DNA of 64,000 nucleotides. Source: Burkholderiales bacterium (lineage in GTDB: Bacteria > Pseudomonadota > Gammaproteobacteria > Burkholderiales > Burkholderiaceae_E). Location: the NCBI GenBank assembly GCA_020248665.1, contig JADCHE010000052.1, forward strand, positions 1-64,000, written 5' to 3'. The position numbers were made by a program, and so were the translations under genes. This document shows positions 22,818 through 32,194 of this stretch, piece by piece (within the stretch, counting starts at the first letter, position 1; each line of letters starts with the position of its first letter). The notes below the pieces were generated by a model, which was not told the origin of the DNA, ran no database searches, and worked only from the letters and a program-made list of their open reading frames with translations.

Positions 22818-23933
22818 TCAGACGGCGGCCCGGAGCGTCCCCCGCCGGCGCAGCCACCCGGTGAGCGCGCCGCGCAGCGGCCGGTCGTACCAGCGGTCGA
22901 GCGCGAGCGCGCACGCGACCAGCGCGACGACGAAGGCGGCGCCCGCGAGCGCGTGCAGCGCCTCCAGCGGGCCGCCCGCGGCGCCCCCGGCGCCGAGCGC
23001 ACGCTCCATGAGCTTGAGCGCCGGCACGTGCAGCACGTAGACCGGGTAGCTCGCCGCGCCGAGCATCAAGAACACCGGGAGCAGGCGAGCCGTCGGCGGC
23101 GCACTCGCGCCCAGCACGATCGCGACGGGGAAGACGAGCCCCACCGCCACGACGTCGACCCAGCCGTCGCCGAACGGCAGGTCGGGCACCAGCAGCGGGA
23201 GCATCGCCAGCGCGAGCACCGGCATCGGCTGCAGGCCCGCTCCGCGAGCCGGCCGCGCCGCGACGAAGCGGTGGAGCAGCACGCCCGCGCCGAAGCCGAA
23301 CCCCGCGCGCAGCAGGCCCGGCAGGATCGAGCCCGCGCCCCAGCTCCAGCCCCAGTCCATGCCCTCCCGATGCAGCACCAGGGCCGCGACCGCCAGCCCG
23401 CAGGCCGCGACGACCGCCGCGAACGTGCGGGTCGACCGCCGCACGCCCCAGGCCGCGTAGAGGACGTTGACCGCCAGCTCGTACATCAGCGACCACAGCG
23501 CGGTGTTCAACGGGAACAGCAGCGGGCTGCCGCCGATGTGGGACGGCAGGAACAGCAGTGCCAGCGTGCTGCCGCCGAGGATCGACCCGGCGCCGGGCGA
23601 GACCGGGTCCCAGCGCGACGCGCTGGCGGCGTCGTACGGCGGCGCCGTCAGTGCGACGGCGGCGGCGAACGCCACCGAGACCAGCAGCAGCGGGTACAGC
23701 CGGATCAGGCGGACCGCCACGAAGCGGCCGAAGCCCATGGTGCGCTCGAGCAGCGGGCGCTCGTACGCGTGCGCGATCACGAAGCCGCTCAGCACGAAGA
23801 ACAGGTCGACGGCGAGGTAGCTGTGCGAGTCGGCCGCGGCGGTGCCGAACACCGTGGTGTGCCGGAACACGACGAACAGCGCGGCGAGACCGCGCATCGC
23901 GTCCAGGGTCTCGAAACGCCGGGAACTCGTCAT
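22818..23933 (-). CDS. Acyltransferase 3 family membrane protein
   Basis: 371 residues with about ten membrane helices. The family signatures are LDAMRGLAALFVVFRHT (catalytic His), FFVLSGFVIAHAY and the RLIRLYPLLLV arginine pair; the C-terminus SYPVYVLHVPALKLME is also typical. Such proteins O-acetylate or otherwise acylate sugars, lipids or peptidoglycan at the membrane. The gene stands alone, divergent from rlhA, and the acceptor is unknown. Confidence 0.87.
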   Translation of the reverse strand: MTSSRRFETLDAMRGLAALFVVFRHTTVFGTAAADSHSYLAVDLFFVLSGFVIAHAYERPLLERTMGFGRFVAVRLIRLYPLLLVSVAFAAAVALTAPPYDAASASRWDPVSPGAGSILGGSTLALLFLPSHIGGSPLLFPLNTALWSLMYELAVNVLYAAWGVRRSTRTFAAVVAACGLAVAALVLHREGMDWGWSWGAGSILPGLLRAGFGFGAGVLLHRFVAARPARGAGLQPMPVLALAMLPLLVPDLPFGDGWVDVVAVGLVFPVAIVLGASAPPTARLLPVFLMLGAASYPVYVLHVPALKLMERALGAGGAAGGPLEALHALAGAAFVVALVACALALDRWYDRPLRGALTGWLRRRGTLRAAV

Positions 23934-24068
23934 CGGATCGGATTGCGCATCGCCTGCAGCGTACTCGGTTCCAGTGCGGCCGCGCTTCCGGGAATGCCGA
24001 AGGAGTGCGTCGCCCCGTTCCGGCGGCGCCCGACGCGGGGGCACGGCGCCGCCCACGCCCCCCGGCCC

Positions 24069-24074
24069 TAGAAT
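24069..24074 (+). promoter_or_regulatory. TAGAAT -10 box directly upstream of rlhA
   Basis: TAGAAT ends seven bases before the rlhA ATG at 24081, which places the transcription start on or next to the start codon. No Shine-Dalgarno sequence is visible, so a leaderless mRNA is suggested. Confidence 0.45.
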
Positions 24075-24080
24075 GCCGGG

Positions 24081-26078
24081 ATGCCCCGTCCCCACCTCGA
24101 GCTGCTCTCCCCCGCCCGCGACGCCGACATCGGCATCGCGGCGATCGACCACGGCGCCGACGCCGTCTACATCGGCGGCCCGGGCTTCGGCGCGCGCGAC
24201 AAGGCGTCCAACCCGATCGAGGACATCGAGCGGCTGGTGCGCCACGCGCACCGCTTCCACGCGCGGATCTTCGTCACGCTGAACACGATCCTGCGCGACG
24301 ACGAGCTCGAGCCCGCGCGCCGGCTCGCGTGGCGCCTGCACGAGGCCGGCGTCGACGCGCTGATCATGCAGGACATGGGTCTGCTCGAGCTCGACATGCC
24401 GCCGATGCAGCTGCACGCGAGCACCCAGACCGACATCCGGACGCCGGAGAAGGCGGGCTTCCTGCAGGACGTCGGCTTCTCGCAGATGGTGCTCGCGCGA
24501 GAGCTCGACCTCGGCGAGATCCGGGCGATCGCCGGCCGGGTGCAGGACGCGGTGCTGGAGTTCTTCGTGCACGGCGCGCTCTGCGTCGCCTACAGCGGGC
24601 AGTGCTTCATCAGCCACGCGCACACCGGGCGCAGCGCGAACCGCGGCAATTGCTCGCAGGAGTGCCGCCTGCCCTACACCGTGCTGGACGCCGCGGGCCG
24701 CGTGGTCGCGCACGACAAGCACGTGCTGAGCCTGAAGGACAACGACCAGAGCGCGAACCTGGAGGCGCTGGTCGACGCGGGCATCCGCTCGTTCAAGATC
24801 GAGGGGCGCTACAAGGACGTCGCCACCGTCAAGAACGTGACGGCGCACTACCGCCTGCTGCTCGACGCGATCCTCGAGCGGCGCCCCGGGCTCGCGCGCG
24901 CGAGCAGCGGCCGCTGCACCTACACCTTCGAGCCGCAGCCCGAGCAGGGCTTCAACCGCGGCGGCACCGACTACTTCGTCAACGGCCGCAAGCAGGACAT
25001 CGGCGCGTTCGACACGCCCAAGCACGCCGGCCTGCCGGTCGGCCACGTGGTCGCGGTGACCGCCGGCGCGTTCGACGTCGAGACCGACCCCGGCGTCGCG
25101 CTCCACAACGGCGACGCACTCACCTGGTACGACCTGCAGGGCGAGCTGCGCGGCGTGCAGGCGAACACCGTCGAGCCGCTCGCCGGCGGACGCTGGCGCG
25201 TCGTGCCGCAGCTCGGCCTGCCGTCCGCCGGCGACGGTGCGGACGCCCGCAGCGCGCTGCGCGACCTGCGCGCCGGCACCGCGCTCTCGCGCAACCGCGA
25301 CGCCGCCTGGGAGCGGCTGCTGTCCAAGCCCTCCTCGGAGCGGCGGATCGCGGTCGACCTGACGCTCGCGACCTGGCGGCGCGACGGCGAGCCGGCCGGG
25401 CTGGAACTGGCGCTCAAGGACGAGGACGGCTTCCGGGGCGTGGCGCGCCTCGAGCGGCCGCTCGAGCCCCCGCGCGATCCGCAGCGTGCCGAGGCCACGC
25501 TGCGCGAGCAGCTGTCGCGACTCGGCGCGACCGACTACGCGGCGCGCCGCGTGCGGCTCGCGGTCGAGACCCCGTGGTTCGTGCCGGCCTCGGTGCTGAA
25601 CGCGCTGCGCCGCGACGCGGTCGAGGCGCTCGACGCCGCACGCGCGGCCGGCTTCGAGCCGCTGCCGCGCGCCCGGCCCGTCGAGCCGCCGGTGCCCTAC
25701 CCCGAGGACACGCTGAGCTACCTCGCGAACGTCTACAACGGCAAGGCCGCCGAGTTCTACGCGCGCCACGGGGTGAAGGTGGTCGGCGCGGCCTACGAGA
25801 GCCACGAGGAGCTCGGCGAGGTGAGCCTGATGATCACCAAGCATTGCGTGCGCTTCAGCCTGAGCCTGTGCCCGAAGCAGGCCAAGGGCGTGACCGGCGT
25901 GCAGGGCACGGTGCGCGCCGAGCCGCTGGTGCTGCAGCACGGCGAGGACCGCATCACGCTGCGCTTCGACTGCAAGCCCTGCGAGATGCACGTGGTCGGG
26001 GCGATGCGCCGCAACGTGCTCAGGCAGCTGAAGGCCGAACCGGTGACGTTCTACCGGACGCGGCCCGCGACGGCCTGA
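24081..26078 (+). CDS. rlhA: 23S rRNA 5-hydroxycytidine C2501 synthase RlhA (peptidase U32 family)
   Basis: 665 residues, close to the length of E. coli RlhA (YdcP). The U32 domain covers about 1-300, with HLELLSPARDADIGIAAIDH at the start, the FVHGALCVAYSGQCFISH segment, and the Cys-containing RGNCSQECRLPY. A DUF3656 region follows, and the C-terminal part carries further cysteines (FSLSLCPKQAKG and DCKPCEM) that may hold an iron-sulfur cluster. RlhA hydroxylates C2501 of 23S rRNA near the peptidyl transferase centre, using prephenate-derived chemistry. Monocistronic on the plus strand. Confidence 0.9.
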   Translation: MPRPHLELLSPARDADIGIAAIDHGADAVYIGGPGFGARDKASNPIEDIERLVRHAHRFHARIFVTLNTILRDDELEPARRLAWRLHEAGVDALIMQDMGLLELDMPPMQLHASTQTDIRTPEKAGFLQDVGFSQMVLARELDLGEIRAIAGRVQDAVLEFFVHGALCVAYSGQCFISHAHTGRSANRGNCSQECRLPYTVLDAAGRVVAHDKHVLSLKDNDQSANLEALVDAGIRSFKIEGRYKDVATVKNVTAHYRLLLDAILERRPGLARASSGRCTYTFEPQPEQGFNRGGTDYFVNGRKQDIGAFDTPKHAGLPVGHVVAVTAGAFDVETDPGVALHNGDALTWYDLQGELRGVQANTVEPLAGGRWRVVPQLGLPSAGDGADARSALRDLRAGTALSRNRDAAWERLLSKPSSERRIAVDLTLATWRRDGEPAGLELALKDEDGFRGVARLERPLEPPRDPQRAEATLREQLSRLGATDYAARRVRLAVETPWFVPASVLNALRRDAVEALDAARAAGFEPLPRARPVEPPVPYPEDTLSYLANVYNGKAAEFYARHGVKVVGAAYESHEELGEVSLMITKHCVRFSLSLCPKQAKGVTGVQGTVRAEPLVLQHGEDRITLRFDCKPCEMHVVGAMRRNVLRQLKAEPVTFYRTRPATA

Positions 26079-26135
26079 GCGCGGCGCCTCGGCCGTCGCG
26101 CCGCACGACGACCGCGCGCGACGCCGCCCGCGGGA

Positions 26136-27890
26136 TCAGCGCCGCGCGAGGACGCCGCGCAGCGCGGCGCGCAGCAGCCCCGCGGCCTGCGACGCGTCCG
26201 CCGCGCCGCGCCGGTGCCGCCACGCGACCACGCCGTCCGGCCGCACCAGCAGCGCGCCATCCTCGTCGATCTCGCGGATCCGGTGCCACGTGCAGTACAC
26301 ATCGAGCGTGCCGGGCGCGCCGATCGTCACCGTGCGCAGGCAGGGCTCGCCGAGCGCCCGCGCCGCCTCGACCCAGGCGGTGCCCGACAGCCCGGTCATC
26401 AGCGTGAACAGCCCCTTGCCGACCACGTCGAGCGTCGAGATCCGGTGGCCGTCGGCACCGACCAGCCACGCGTGCGGGATCTTCGCGCCGGGCCGCGTCG
26501 TGGCCTGCGCGTGCAGGCCCGGGTCCCGGACCCAGGTCTCCTCGCCATCCTCCGGGTCGGGGATCACCGCGCCCGACACGCAGCGCTGGTTCGTCTCGGT
26601 GCCGAGCGCGTTGAACTCGGTGTTCTTCAGCTCGAGCGCCTCGGCGAGCGCCTTGCGTCGCGCGATGCCGTCGGGTCCCGGATCGGCGAGCTTGCGCAGC
26701 CCGTCGCGGACCGGATCGGGCGAGTCGAGGTCGCGCAACGCACGGTTGAGCGGCGCGTAGTCGAGGCGCGACTGGTTGGCGCGCTGCACGACCTGCCGGC
26801 CCACCGGCGCGCGCTCGAGCGAGTAGGAGTCGAGCAGCGACGACCCGGCCCAGCCTCGCACGACGTAGGCGAGCTTCCACGCGAGGTTGAATGCGTCCTG
26901 GATGCAGGTGTTGGAGCCCAGGCCGCTCGACGGCGGGTGCCGGTGCACCGCGTCGCCGCCACAGAACACGCGTCCTTTGGAGTACGTCGTCGCGTACTGC
27001 TGGTTGACGTACCAGATCATCCGCGACTGGATCTCGATCGGCACCGTCTCGTCGCCGATCAGGATGCGGATGCGGCGGACCAGCTCATCGTCGGTGTACT
27101 GCGGCTCGCCCGCGTCCTTGTCGAAGCCCCAGCCGGCGATCCACTCGCTCCACGGCCTGATCGCACGCAGCAGGCCCTGGCCGATCTCCCCGAAGGCGGC
27201 ATCGGGCGACACGATCCAGTAGAGGATGCTCGGACGGTGCGCGACGTAGCGCGACAGGTCGGCGCGGAACAGGGTGTAGTGCGTGCCCGCGCGTGCGATG
27301 TGCCCCTCGAGCGGCAGCCCGAGGTCCTCGACGATCTTCGAGCGCCCGCCGTCGGCGCCGACCAGGTACTTCGCGCGGACCGCATGCTCCCGGCCGGACA
27401 GCCGGTCGCGGAGCGCGACCGTCACGCCGTCGGCGTCCTGGACATGCGACACGTACTCGGTGTTCATCGACAGCGACGCGCCGCGCGTGGCCGCGTGGTG
27501 GACGAGCACCGGCTCCATGAAGCTCTGCGGCAGGTCGAGCATCGGGCACGGGCTCTGCTGCAGGTAGTCGCCGATCCGCGCCTCCCCGGTGCCCCAGGTG
27601 CGCAGCCGCGCGATCTCGGGGCCGGCGAAGCTCGTCGCCCACAGCGTCTCGCCCATCCACTCCCATGGCGTCGCGTGCTTGCGCGCCTCGGCCTCGACGC
27701 CGAGGTCGCGCAGCACCTCGACCGCGCGGGTGTTGGTGATGTGCGCCCGCGGCGTGTTCGAGAGCCAGTTCCACTTCGACACCAGGTGCACGCGGGTGCC
27801 GTAGGTCGCGAGCGCGAGCGCGGTGGCGGCGCCGGTCGGGCCGGAGCCGACGACGAGGACGTCGGTCTCGAAGTCGATGGTGGGGCTCAT
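26136..27890 (-). CDS. FAD-dependent aromatic hydroxylase, TfdB-like
   Basis: 584 residues of the FAD_binding_3 family. FAD loop DVLVVGSGPTGAATALALAT, the DG motif KYLVGADGGRSKIVEDLG, and the GDAVHRHPPSSGLGSN region that contacts FAD are all present. A thioredoxin-like C-terminal domain is expected from about 440 on. Sequence layout is closer to 2,4-dichlorophenol 6-monooxygenase (TfdB) than to MhpA, so a phenol is a likelier substrate than hydroxyphenylpropionate. It is the last gene of the mhp-type operon, with its ATG overlapping the preceding stop by four bases. Function in the cluster would be ring hydroxylation before MhpB cleavage. Confidence 0.88.
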   Translation of the reverse strand: MSPTIDFETDVLVVGSGPTGAATALALATYGTRVHLVSKWNWLSNTPRAHITNTRAVEVLRDLGVEAEARKHATPWEWMGETLWATSFAGPEIARLRTWGTGEARIGDYLQQSPCPMLDLPQSFMEPVLVHHAATRGASLSMNTEYVSHVQDADGVTVALRDRLSGREHAVRAKYLVGADGGRSKIVEDLGLPLEGHIARAGTHYTLFRADLSRYVAHRPSILYWIVSPDAAFGEIGQGLLRAIRPWSEWIAGWGFDKDAGEPQYTDDELVRRIRILIGDETVPIEIQSRMIWYVNQQYATTYSKGRVFCGGDAVHRHPPSSGLGSNTCIQDAFNLAWKLAYVVRGWAGSSLLDSYSLERAPVGRQVVQRANQSRLDYAPLNRALRDLDSPDPVRDGLRKLADPGPDGIARRKALAEALELKNTEFNALGTETNQRCVSGAVIPDPEDGEETWVRDPGLHAQATTRPGAKIPHAWLVGADGHRISTLDVVGKGLFTLMTGLSGTAWVEAARALGEPCLRTVTIGAPGTLDVYCTWHRIREIDEDGALLVRPDGVVAWRHRRGAADASQAAGLLRAALRGVLARR

Positions 27891-29302
27891 CGCAGCGGCG
27901 CCTCGCCGAGCGCGTCGATCACCTGCCGCGCGATGAACGGTACCGCCGACACCTCGCCGAAGGTGCCGATCGTCGGCGGTCCGAACGCGAGCAGTTCGGG
28001 GGTTGGACGCCCGGTCGCGTCGATCGTCCGGCAGGCGGGGTCGACGTCGATGCCGAGCCCGCAGGAATGGTCGCGCACCAGCCCGTCGGCGATCAGCCGC
28101 GTCCACAGCGGATGACCCGACGCGCCGGGGCGCGGCCGCGGGCCGGTGCAGTTGACGACCACGTCGGCGACCGTCGTGCGGCGCGCGCCGTCGGCGCGCG
28201 CGTCGTAGCCGACCTCGATCGCGGCCCCCGCGGGCCGTGCGCCGCACAGGCGCCCGGCCGCGAGCGCGAGCTGCCCGCGCGCGAGGCCGTCGTCGACGAT
28301 GCGCTCGATCTGGGGCGGGTTGCGGAAGCGCAAGGTGTCGTACCACGGCTTCGCGTGGCGCACGAAGCGCCGCTTCTGCGCGTCGGGCCAGTCGGGCCAG
28401 AAGCGCATCGAGCCGTCGCGCAGGTCGTCGAACGGCGCCTGCCAGCTCGCGGTCGCCGGATCGAGCGCGGCGACGTCGGCGCGCAGCGCGCGCATCGCGG
28501 CGCGCAGCGTCGACGGCCGGCCGTGCCGCCGCAGGAACGCGGGCTCGGGGTCGCGCAGCATCCCCCAGACCGAGGTCAGGGTCGACGGGAACGGGTTCTG
28601 CGCGGCCGGCCGCAGGCCGCGCCGCGACAGCGCGAGCACCGGCCCGGCGTGGCCCTGCGCGGCGAGCACCGCGAACGCGTCGCAGGCGGTGAGCGAGGTG
28701 CCGAGCAGCAGCACCCTCGCGTCGCGTGGGATCGCGGCGATCCGGTCGAGGTCCCACGGGTCTGCGATCCACCCCGGGTGCGCGTCGGCGCCGCGCAGCG
28801 CATCGGGCACGCCGACGGCGTTCCAGCCGAGCGCGAGCACGCCCCGGGCGGCGCGCAGCGTGCGGCCGCCGGCGAGCTCGAACGCGAGGCCGCCCGCGGT
28901 CCGGCGCACGACGACGACGCGGTCGCGCACGTGCGCGATCCCGCAGCCGGGCGAGGCCGCACGCGCATGGCGTTCCAGCTCGGCCGCCATGTAGCGGCCG
29001 AAGTCCGCGCGCCGAGGGTAGACGGCGCCGTTCGGCGCGACCGCGCCCGGGTCGGCGGCGAGCGCCCCGCCGTCGCGCAGCCACTCGACGAGGTGCAGCG
29101 GCGCGTCCGGGTGGATCGTGTGGATCGCCGCCGGCGCGTTCAGCCGGTGGTCGGGGTGCGGCGAGCCGTGCGCGAGCCCGTGGCCGGGCACCGGGCGCGG
29201 GTCGACGAGGGTGATCGATCGGGGCGGGGTCGGGGCGCGCGACAGGTGCACCGCGACCGCGACGCCGGTGAAGCCGGCGCCGACGATGACGACGTTGTCC
29301 AT
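27887..29302 (-). CDS. FAD/NAD(P)-binding protein
   Basis: 471 residues. The FAD loop NVVIVGAGFTGVAVAVHLSR is at the extreme N-terminus and is followed by GHGLAHGSPHPDHRLNAPA, a signature of the NAD_binding_9 'FAD-NAD(P)-binding' family. A second nucleotide loop (VLLLGTSLTACDAFAVLA) lies near residue 195. The family is poorly characterised. The gene sits between mhpC and the TfdB-like hydroxylase and overlaps the latter (ATGA), suggesting an accessory redox role in the aromatic pathway. Confidence 0.82.
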   Translation of the reverse strand: MDNVVIVGAGFTGVAVAVHLSRAPTPPRSITLVDPRPVPGHGLAHGSPHPDHRLNAPAAIHTIHPDAPLHLVEWLRDGGALAADPGAVAPNGAVYPRRADFGRYMAAELERHARAASPGCGIAHVRDRVVVVRRTAGGLAFELAGGRTLRAARGVLALGWNAVGVPDALRGADAHPGWIADPWDLDRIAAIPRDARVLLLGTSLTACDAFAVLAAQGHAGPVLALSRRGLRPAAQNPFPSTLTSVWGMLRDPEPAFLRRHGRPSTLRAAMRALRADVAALDPATASWQAPFDDLRDGSMRFWPDWPDAQKRRFVRHAKPWYDTLRFRNPPQIERIVDDGLARGQLALAAGRLCGARPAGAAIEVGYDARADGARRTTVADVVVNCTGPRPRPGASGHPLWTRLIADGLVRDHSCGLGIDVDPACRTIDATGRPTPELLAFGPPTIGTFGEVSAVPFIARQVIDALGEAPLR

Positions 29303-29361
29303 CGCGCGATCGTCCCCGATCGGCGCGCCGCTGTCACGCGAGCCGTCCGTGCCGCCGGCCT

Positions 29362-30222
29362 TCAGCGGCCGAGGAAGTCGGCGACCATCCGGTTGAACGC
29401 GTCGGCGTGCTCCCACTGCGCCCAGTGGCCGCAGCGGCTGAAGAGGTGCAGGTCGGCATCGGGGATGCCCCAGAGCAGGCGCAGGCCGACGTCGAAGGGC
29501 ACGAAACGGTCGTCGCGGCCCCAGAGGATCAGCGCCGGCGACCGGATCTCGCCGAGCCGGTGCCCGTAGTCGGGAAACTGCCTCGGGTTCGCGGCGAGGC
29601 TCTTCACGAAGTTCTCGAGGTGGTCGCGACGCGCGAGCAGGTTCTCCAGGCGCTGGCGGTACAGGTCCTCGGTGATGCGGCTCGCGTCGTGCACGAACAC
29701 CGCCATCATCCGCTTCAGGTTCTCGATCGTCGGGTCGCGGTACACCTGCTGGATCAGCTTGATGCCCTCGGTCGGCATCGGCACGAACTAGCTGGGTCCG
29801 CCGGTGCCGCCGCCCATCAGCACCAGGCGCCGGACGCGCTCGGGCGACTGCAGCGCGAGCGCGACCGCGCTGTGCCCGCCCATCGAGTTGCCGACCAGGT
29901 CGGCGCGCGCGATGCCGAGCGCATCGAGCACGCCGCGCGTCACCCGAGCGTTCAGGTCGGAGCGCGATCCGGTGCAGACGACCGTGTCGCTGCGGCCCCA
30001 GCCCGGCATGTCGACGAGCAGCACGCGGTGGCCGGCGTCGACGAACGGGCCGACGTTCGCGTGGAAGTTGGCCCAGCCGGTCGCACCCGGCCCCGAGCCG
30101 TGCAGCATGACCACGACGCGCTCGCCGGCGCCGCAGTCGTTGAAGTGGATGCGAAAGCGCGTGTCGCCGTCCTGGACGTCGACGAACCGGCTGGTGGCCT
30201 CGTCGGTGAGGGTCGTGCGCAT
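29362..30222 (-). pseudogene. mhpC: Meta-cleavage product hydrolase MhpC, interrupted by an in-frame TAG
   Basis: The two halves are in the same frame: an N-terminal half ending [12 protein letters not shown], a TAG codon at 29788-29790, then [19 protein letters not shown] and on to the end. Together they give 286 sense codons, close to the length of E. coli MhpC. Catalytic residues are intact: Ser in [10 protein letters not shown], Asp in [10 protein letters not shown], His in [11 protein letters not shown]. coli MhpC has Leu where the TAG lies, and TTG to TAG is a single change. As written, the product would lack Asp and His and be inactive unless the amber codon is suppressed. The enzyme would hydrolyse the MhpB ring-cleavage product. 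Confidence 0.85.
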
Positions 30223-30259
30223 GGCGGATCGTCCTTCCGTCGTTCGGGGGCGGCGCGGT

Positions 30260-31054
30260 TCAGGCCATCCGGCACGACACCGTGCCGAGCGGGCCGAGGT
30301 CGGCGACGAACACGTCGCCCGCCGCAGCCGGCACCATCGGCCCGAGCGCGCCGGACATCACCACCTCGCCCGCGCGCATCGGCTGGCCGCGCTCGGCCAT
30401 GGTCCGCGCGAGCCACCACGCGGCGCGCAGCGGATGGCCGAGGCAGGCGGCGCCGGTGCCCTGGCTCGCGATCGCGTCGCCGCGCGTCATCGTCATCGGC
30501 AGCTGCGCGAGCTGCAGCCGGCCGACCGACACCGGCTGGTCGCCGAGCACGAAGAGCGCCGACGAGGCGTTGTCGGCCACGGTGTCGGCGAGCGTGATCG
30601 TCCAGTCGGCGATCGCGCTGTCGACGATCTCGAGCGCGGGCAGCGCGTACTCGACCGCGCGCAGGAACTCGGCCCAGGACGGCACGTGCGGCCCGAGGTC
30701 GGCGCCCATCACGAACGCGACCTCGGCCTCCATCTTCGGCTGGATCAGCCTGGCCGACGGGATCTCGGCGCCGGACAGGCACTCCATGTCGTCGAACAGC
30801 ACGCCGAAGTCGGGCTGGTCGACGCCGAGCTGCTTCTGCACCACCGGCGACGTGAGGCCGACCTTCTTGCCGACGACCCTGCGGCCCGGTTCGGCGAGGC
30901 GCGCTCGCACGTTGAGCTCGGCCGCGGCGTAGGCCTCGGCGAGGCCGGCGAGGCCGTGCGTCGCCGACACCGGCGGGATCGGGCGGCGCGTCGCGCGCGC
31001 CTCGCGGATCGCGAGCGCGGCGCGCTCGACGCGGTCGTTCGAGGGTTCGGACAT
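30260..31054 (-). CDS. mhpD: 2-keto-4-pentenoate hydratase MhpD
   Basis: 264 residues of the fumarylacetoacetate-hydrolase-like hydratase family. Family blocks are [30 protein letters not shown], the metal-binding [12 protein letters not shown] and the [12 protein letters not shown] stretch. It hydrates 2-hydroxypenta-2,4-dienoate to 4-hydroxy-2-oxopentanoate in the meta-cleavage route. The ATG is preceded by GGAG at six bases. It lies between mhpB (27-base gap) and mhpC (37-base gap) in one leftward operon. No mhpE or mhpF (aldolase and dehydrogenase) is seen nearby. Confidence 0.92.
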   Translation of the reverse strand: MSEPSNDRVERAALAIREARATRRPIPPVSATHGLAGLAEAYAAAELNVRARLAEPGRRVVGKKVGLTSPVVQKQLGVDQPDFGVLFDDMECLSGAEIPSARLIQPKMEAEVAFVMGADLGPHVPSWAEFLRAVEYALPALEIVDSAIADWTITLADTVADNASSALFVLGDQPVSVGRLQLAQLPMTMTRGDAIASQGTGAACLGHPLRAAWWLARTMAERGQPMRAGEVVMSGALGPMVPAAAGDVFVADLGPLGTVSCRMA

Positions 31055-31081
31055 GGAGGACTCCGGGTTCGGGTCGGCGGG

Positions 31082-32029
31082 TCAGCCGGTGACGAGCACC
31101 ATCGCGCCGAAGCCGGCGATGTACTCGGGGACCGCGCGGTACCAGCGCAGCGGGCGGCGCAGCGGCGCGCCGCGCGGCATCGCCGCGCGCGCGACCAGCC
31201 ACGCCTTCGACTCGTGCGCGGACAGGCCGGCCTCGCGGGCGATCGCGTCCTCGCCGGGCGCGGCCAGCGCCTCGACGTCGCCGCGCTCGATCGCGTCCAT
31301 CCAGCGTGCGTCCCACTCGGGCGCGAGCGGGCGGATCGCCGGGTCGCCGGCGGCGAGCGCCATGCCCGCGGCCATCACGCGCTTCGTCTTCGCGTCGCGC
31401 TCGGCCTGCGTCGGCGTCGCGCGCACGGTGATCCGCTCGCGCACCGCAGGGTCGGGGTGCGCGAGCGTGGGCACCGGCGGCTCGTGCGACAGCCCGCCCG
31501 AGCCGATCGCGAGCGTGCGCCCGGGCAGCGTGTCGAGCCACGCGCCGATCGCCTCGCCGAGCCGCGCGCAGCGGCGCACGCGCGGGATGCCCGGCTGCGC
31601 GACCGCGTTGACGAAGAGCGGGATCACCGGCGGCGTGTCGAGCCCGTCCCAGATCACCTGCAGCGCCTGCGCGAAGCCGTGGTCGACCTGCATCCTGCGC
31701 GACAGCGCGACGTCGAAGTCGCGGTCCATCAGCCAGGCGGCGAGCCGCTCGACCTCGTCGGCCGGCACGTTCAGCGGCCCCGCGGGCGTGCCGTAGTCGC
31801 CGACCGCGGTCGCCGCGGTGCCGAGGCAGAACGGCGGCATCAGCTCGTTGAAGAAGCCGTTGTAGTGGTCGGGACCGACCAGCACGATCCGCTCGGGCGC
31901 CCACGCGCGGATCGCGCTGCGCACGCGGGCGAGCGCGCCGCGGACGTCGGCCTCGACCTCCGGGGCGACCGGGTTGAGGCCGAGCAGCGGCGTGTGGCTC
32001 AGGCCGAGGAACGCACGGTCGGGGGTCAT
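31082..32029 (-). CDS. mhpB: 2,3-dihydroxyphenylpropionate 1,2-dioxygenase MhpB
   Basis: 315 residues, the same length as E. coli MhpB (class III extradiol dioxygenase). Identical blocks include PDHYNGFF, MPPFCLGTAATAVGDYG, MQVDHGFAQ (catalytic and iron-binding histidines), IGSGGLSHEPPVP, and the C-terminal EYIAGFGAM. The enzyme opens the catechol ring with molecular oxygen and ferrous iron. An in-frame ATG further upstream would add 21 residues, but the start at 32029 begins at the conserved LGLSHTPLLG region. It is the first gene of the operon; a palindrome at 32124-32138 lies in its upstream region. No mhpR-type regulator is visible. Confidence 0.93.
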   Translation of the reverse strand: MTPDRAFLGLSHTPLLGLNPVAPEVEADVRGALARVRSAIRAWAPERIVLVGPDHYNGFFNELMPPFCLGTAATAVGDYGTPAGPLNVPADEVERLAAWLMDRDFDVALSRRMQVDHGFAQALQVIWDGLDTPPVIPLFVNAVAQPGIPRVRRCARLGEAIGAWLDTLPGRTLAIGSGGLSHEPPVPTLAHPDPAVRERITVRATPTQAERDAKTKRVMAAGMALAAGDPAIRPLAPEWDARWMDAIERGDVEALAAPGEDAIAREAGLSAHESKAWLVARAAMPRGAPLRRPLRWYRAVPEYIAGFGAMVLVTG

Positions 32030-32123
32030 CGCGGTCTCCGGGGCGGCGCGGGGGGCCCGGTCGGCGGCGTGCCGTCGCGGGACTCCTAGCATTGTCGGCG
32101 CGTCGCGCCGCCGTGCGAACGGC

Positions 32124-32138
32124 GTGCACCTGGTGCAC
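32124..32138. promoter_or_regulatory. Palindrome GTGCACCTGGTGCAC upstream of mhpB
   Basis: The two GTGCAC halves are separated by three bases, giving a near-perfect 15-base palindrome about 95 bases upstream of the mhpB start. It is a plausible operator for a dimeric regulator of the aromatic operon; the regulator is not identified. Confidence 0.4.
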
Positions 32139-32194
32139 TTAACGCGGAGCGGAGGATCCGGCGCGGGCGCGCGGCGCGAGGCCCGCCGCGGCCT

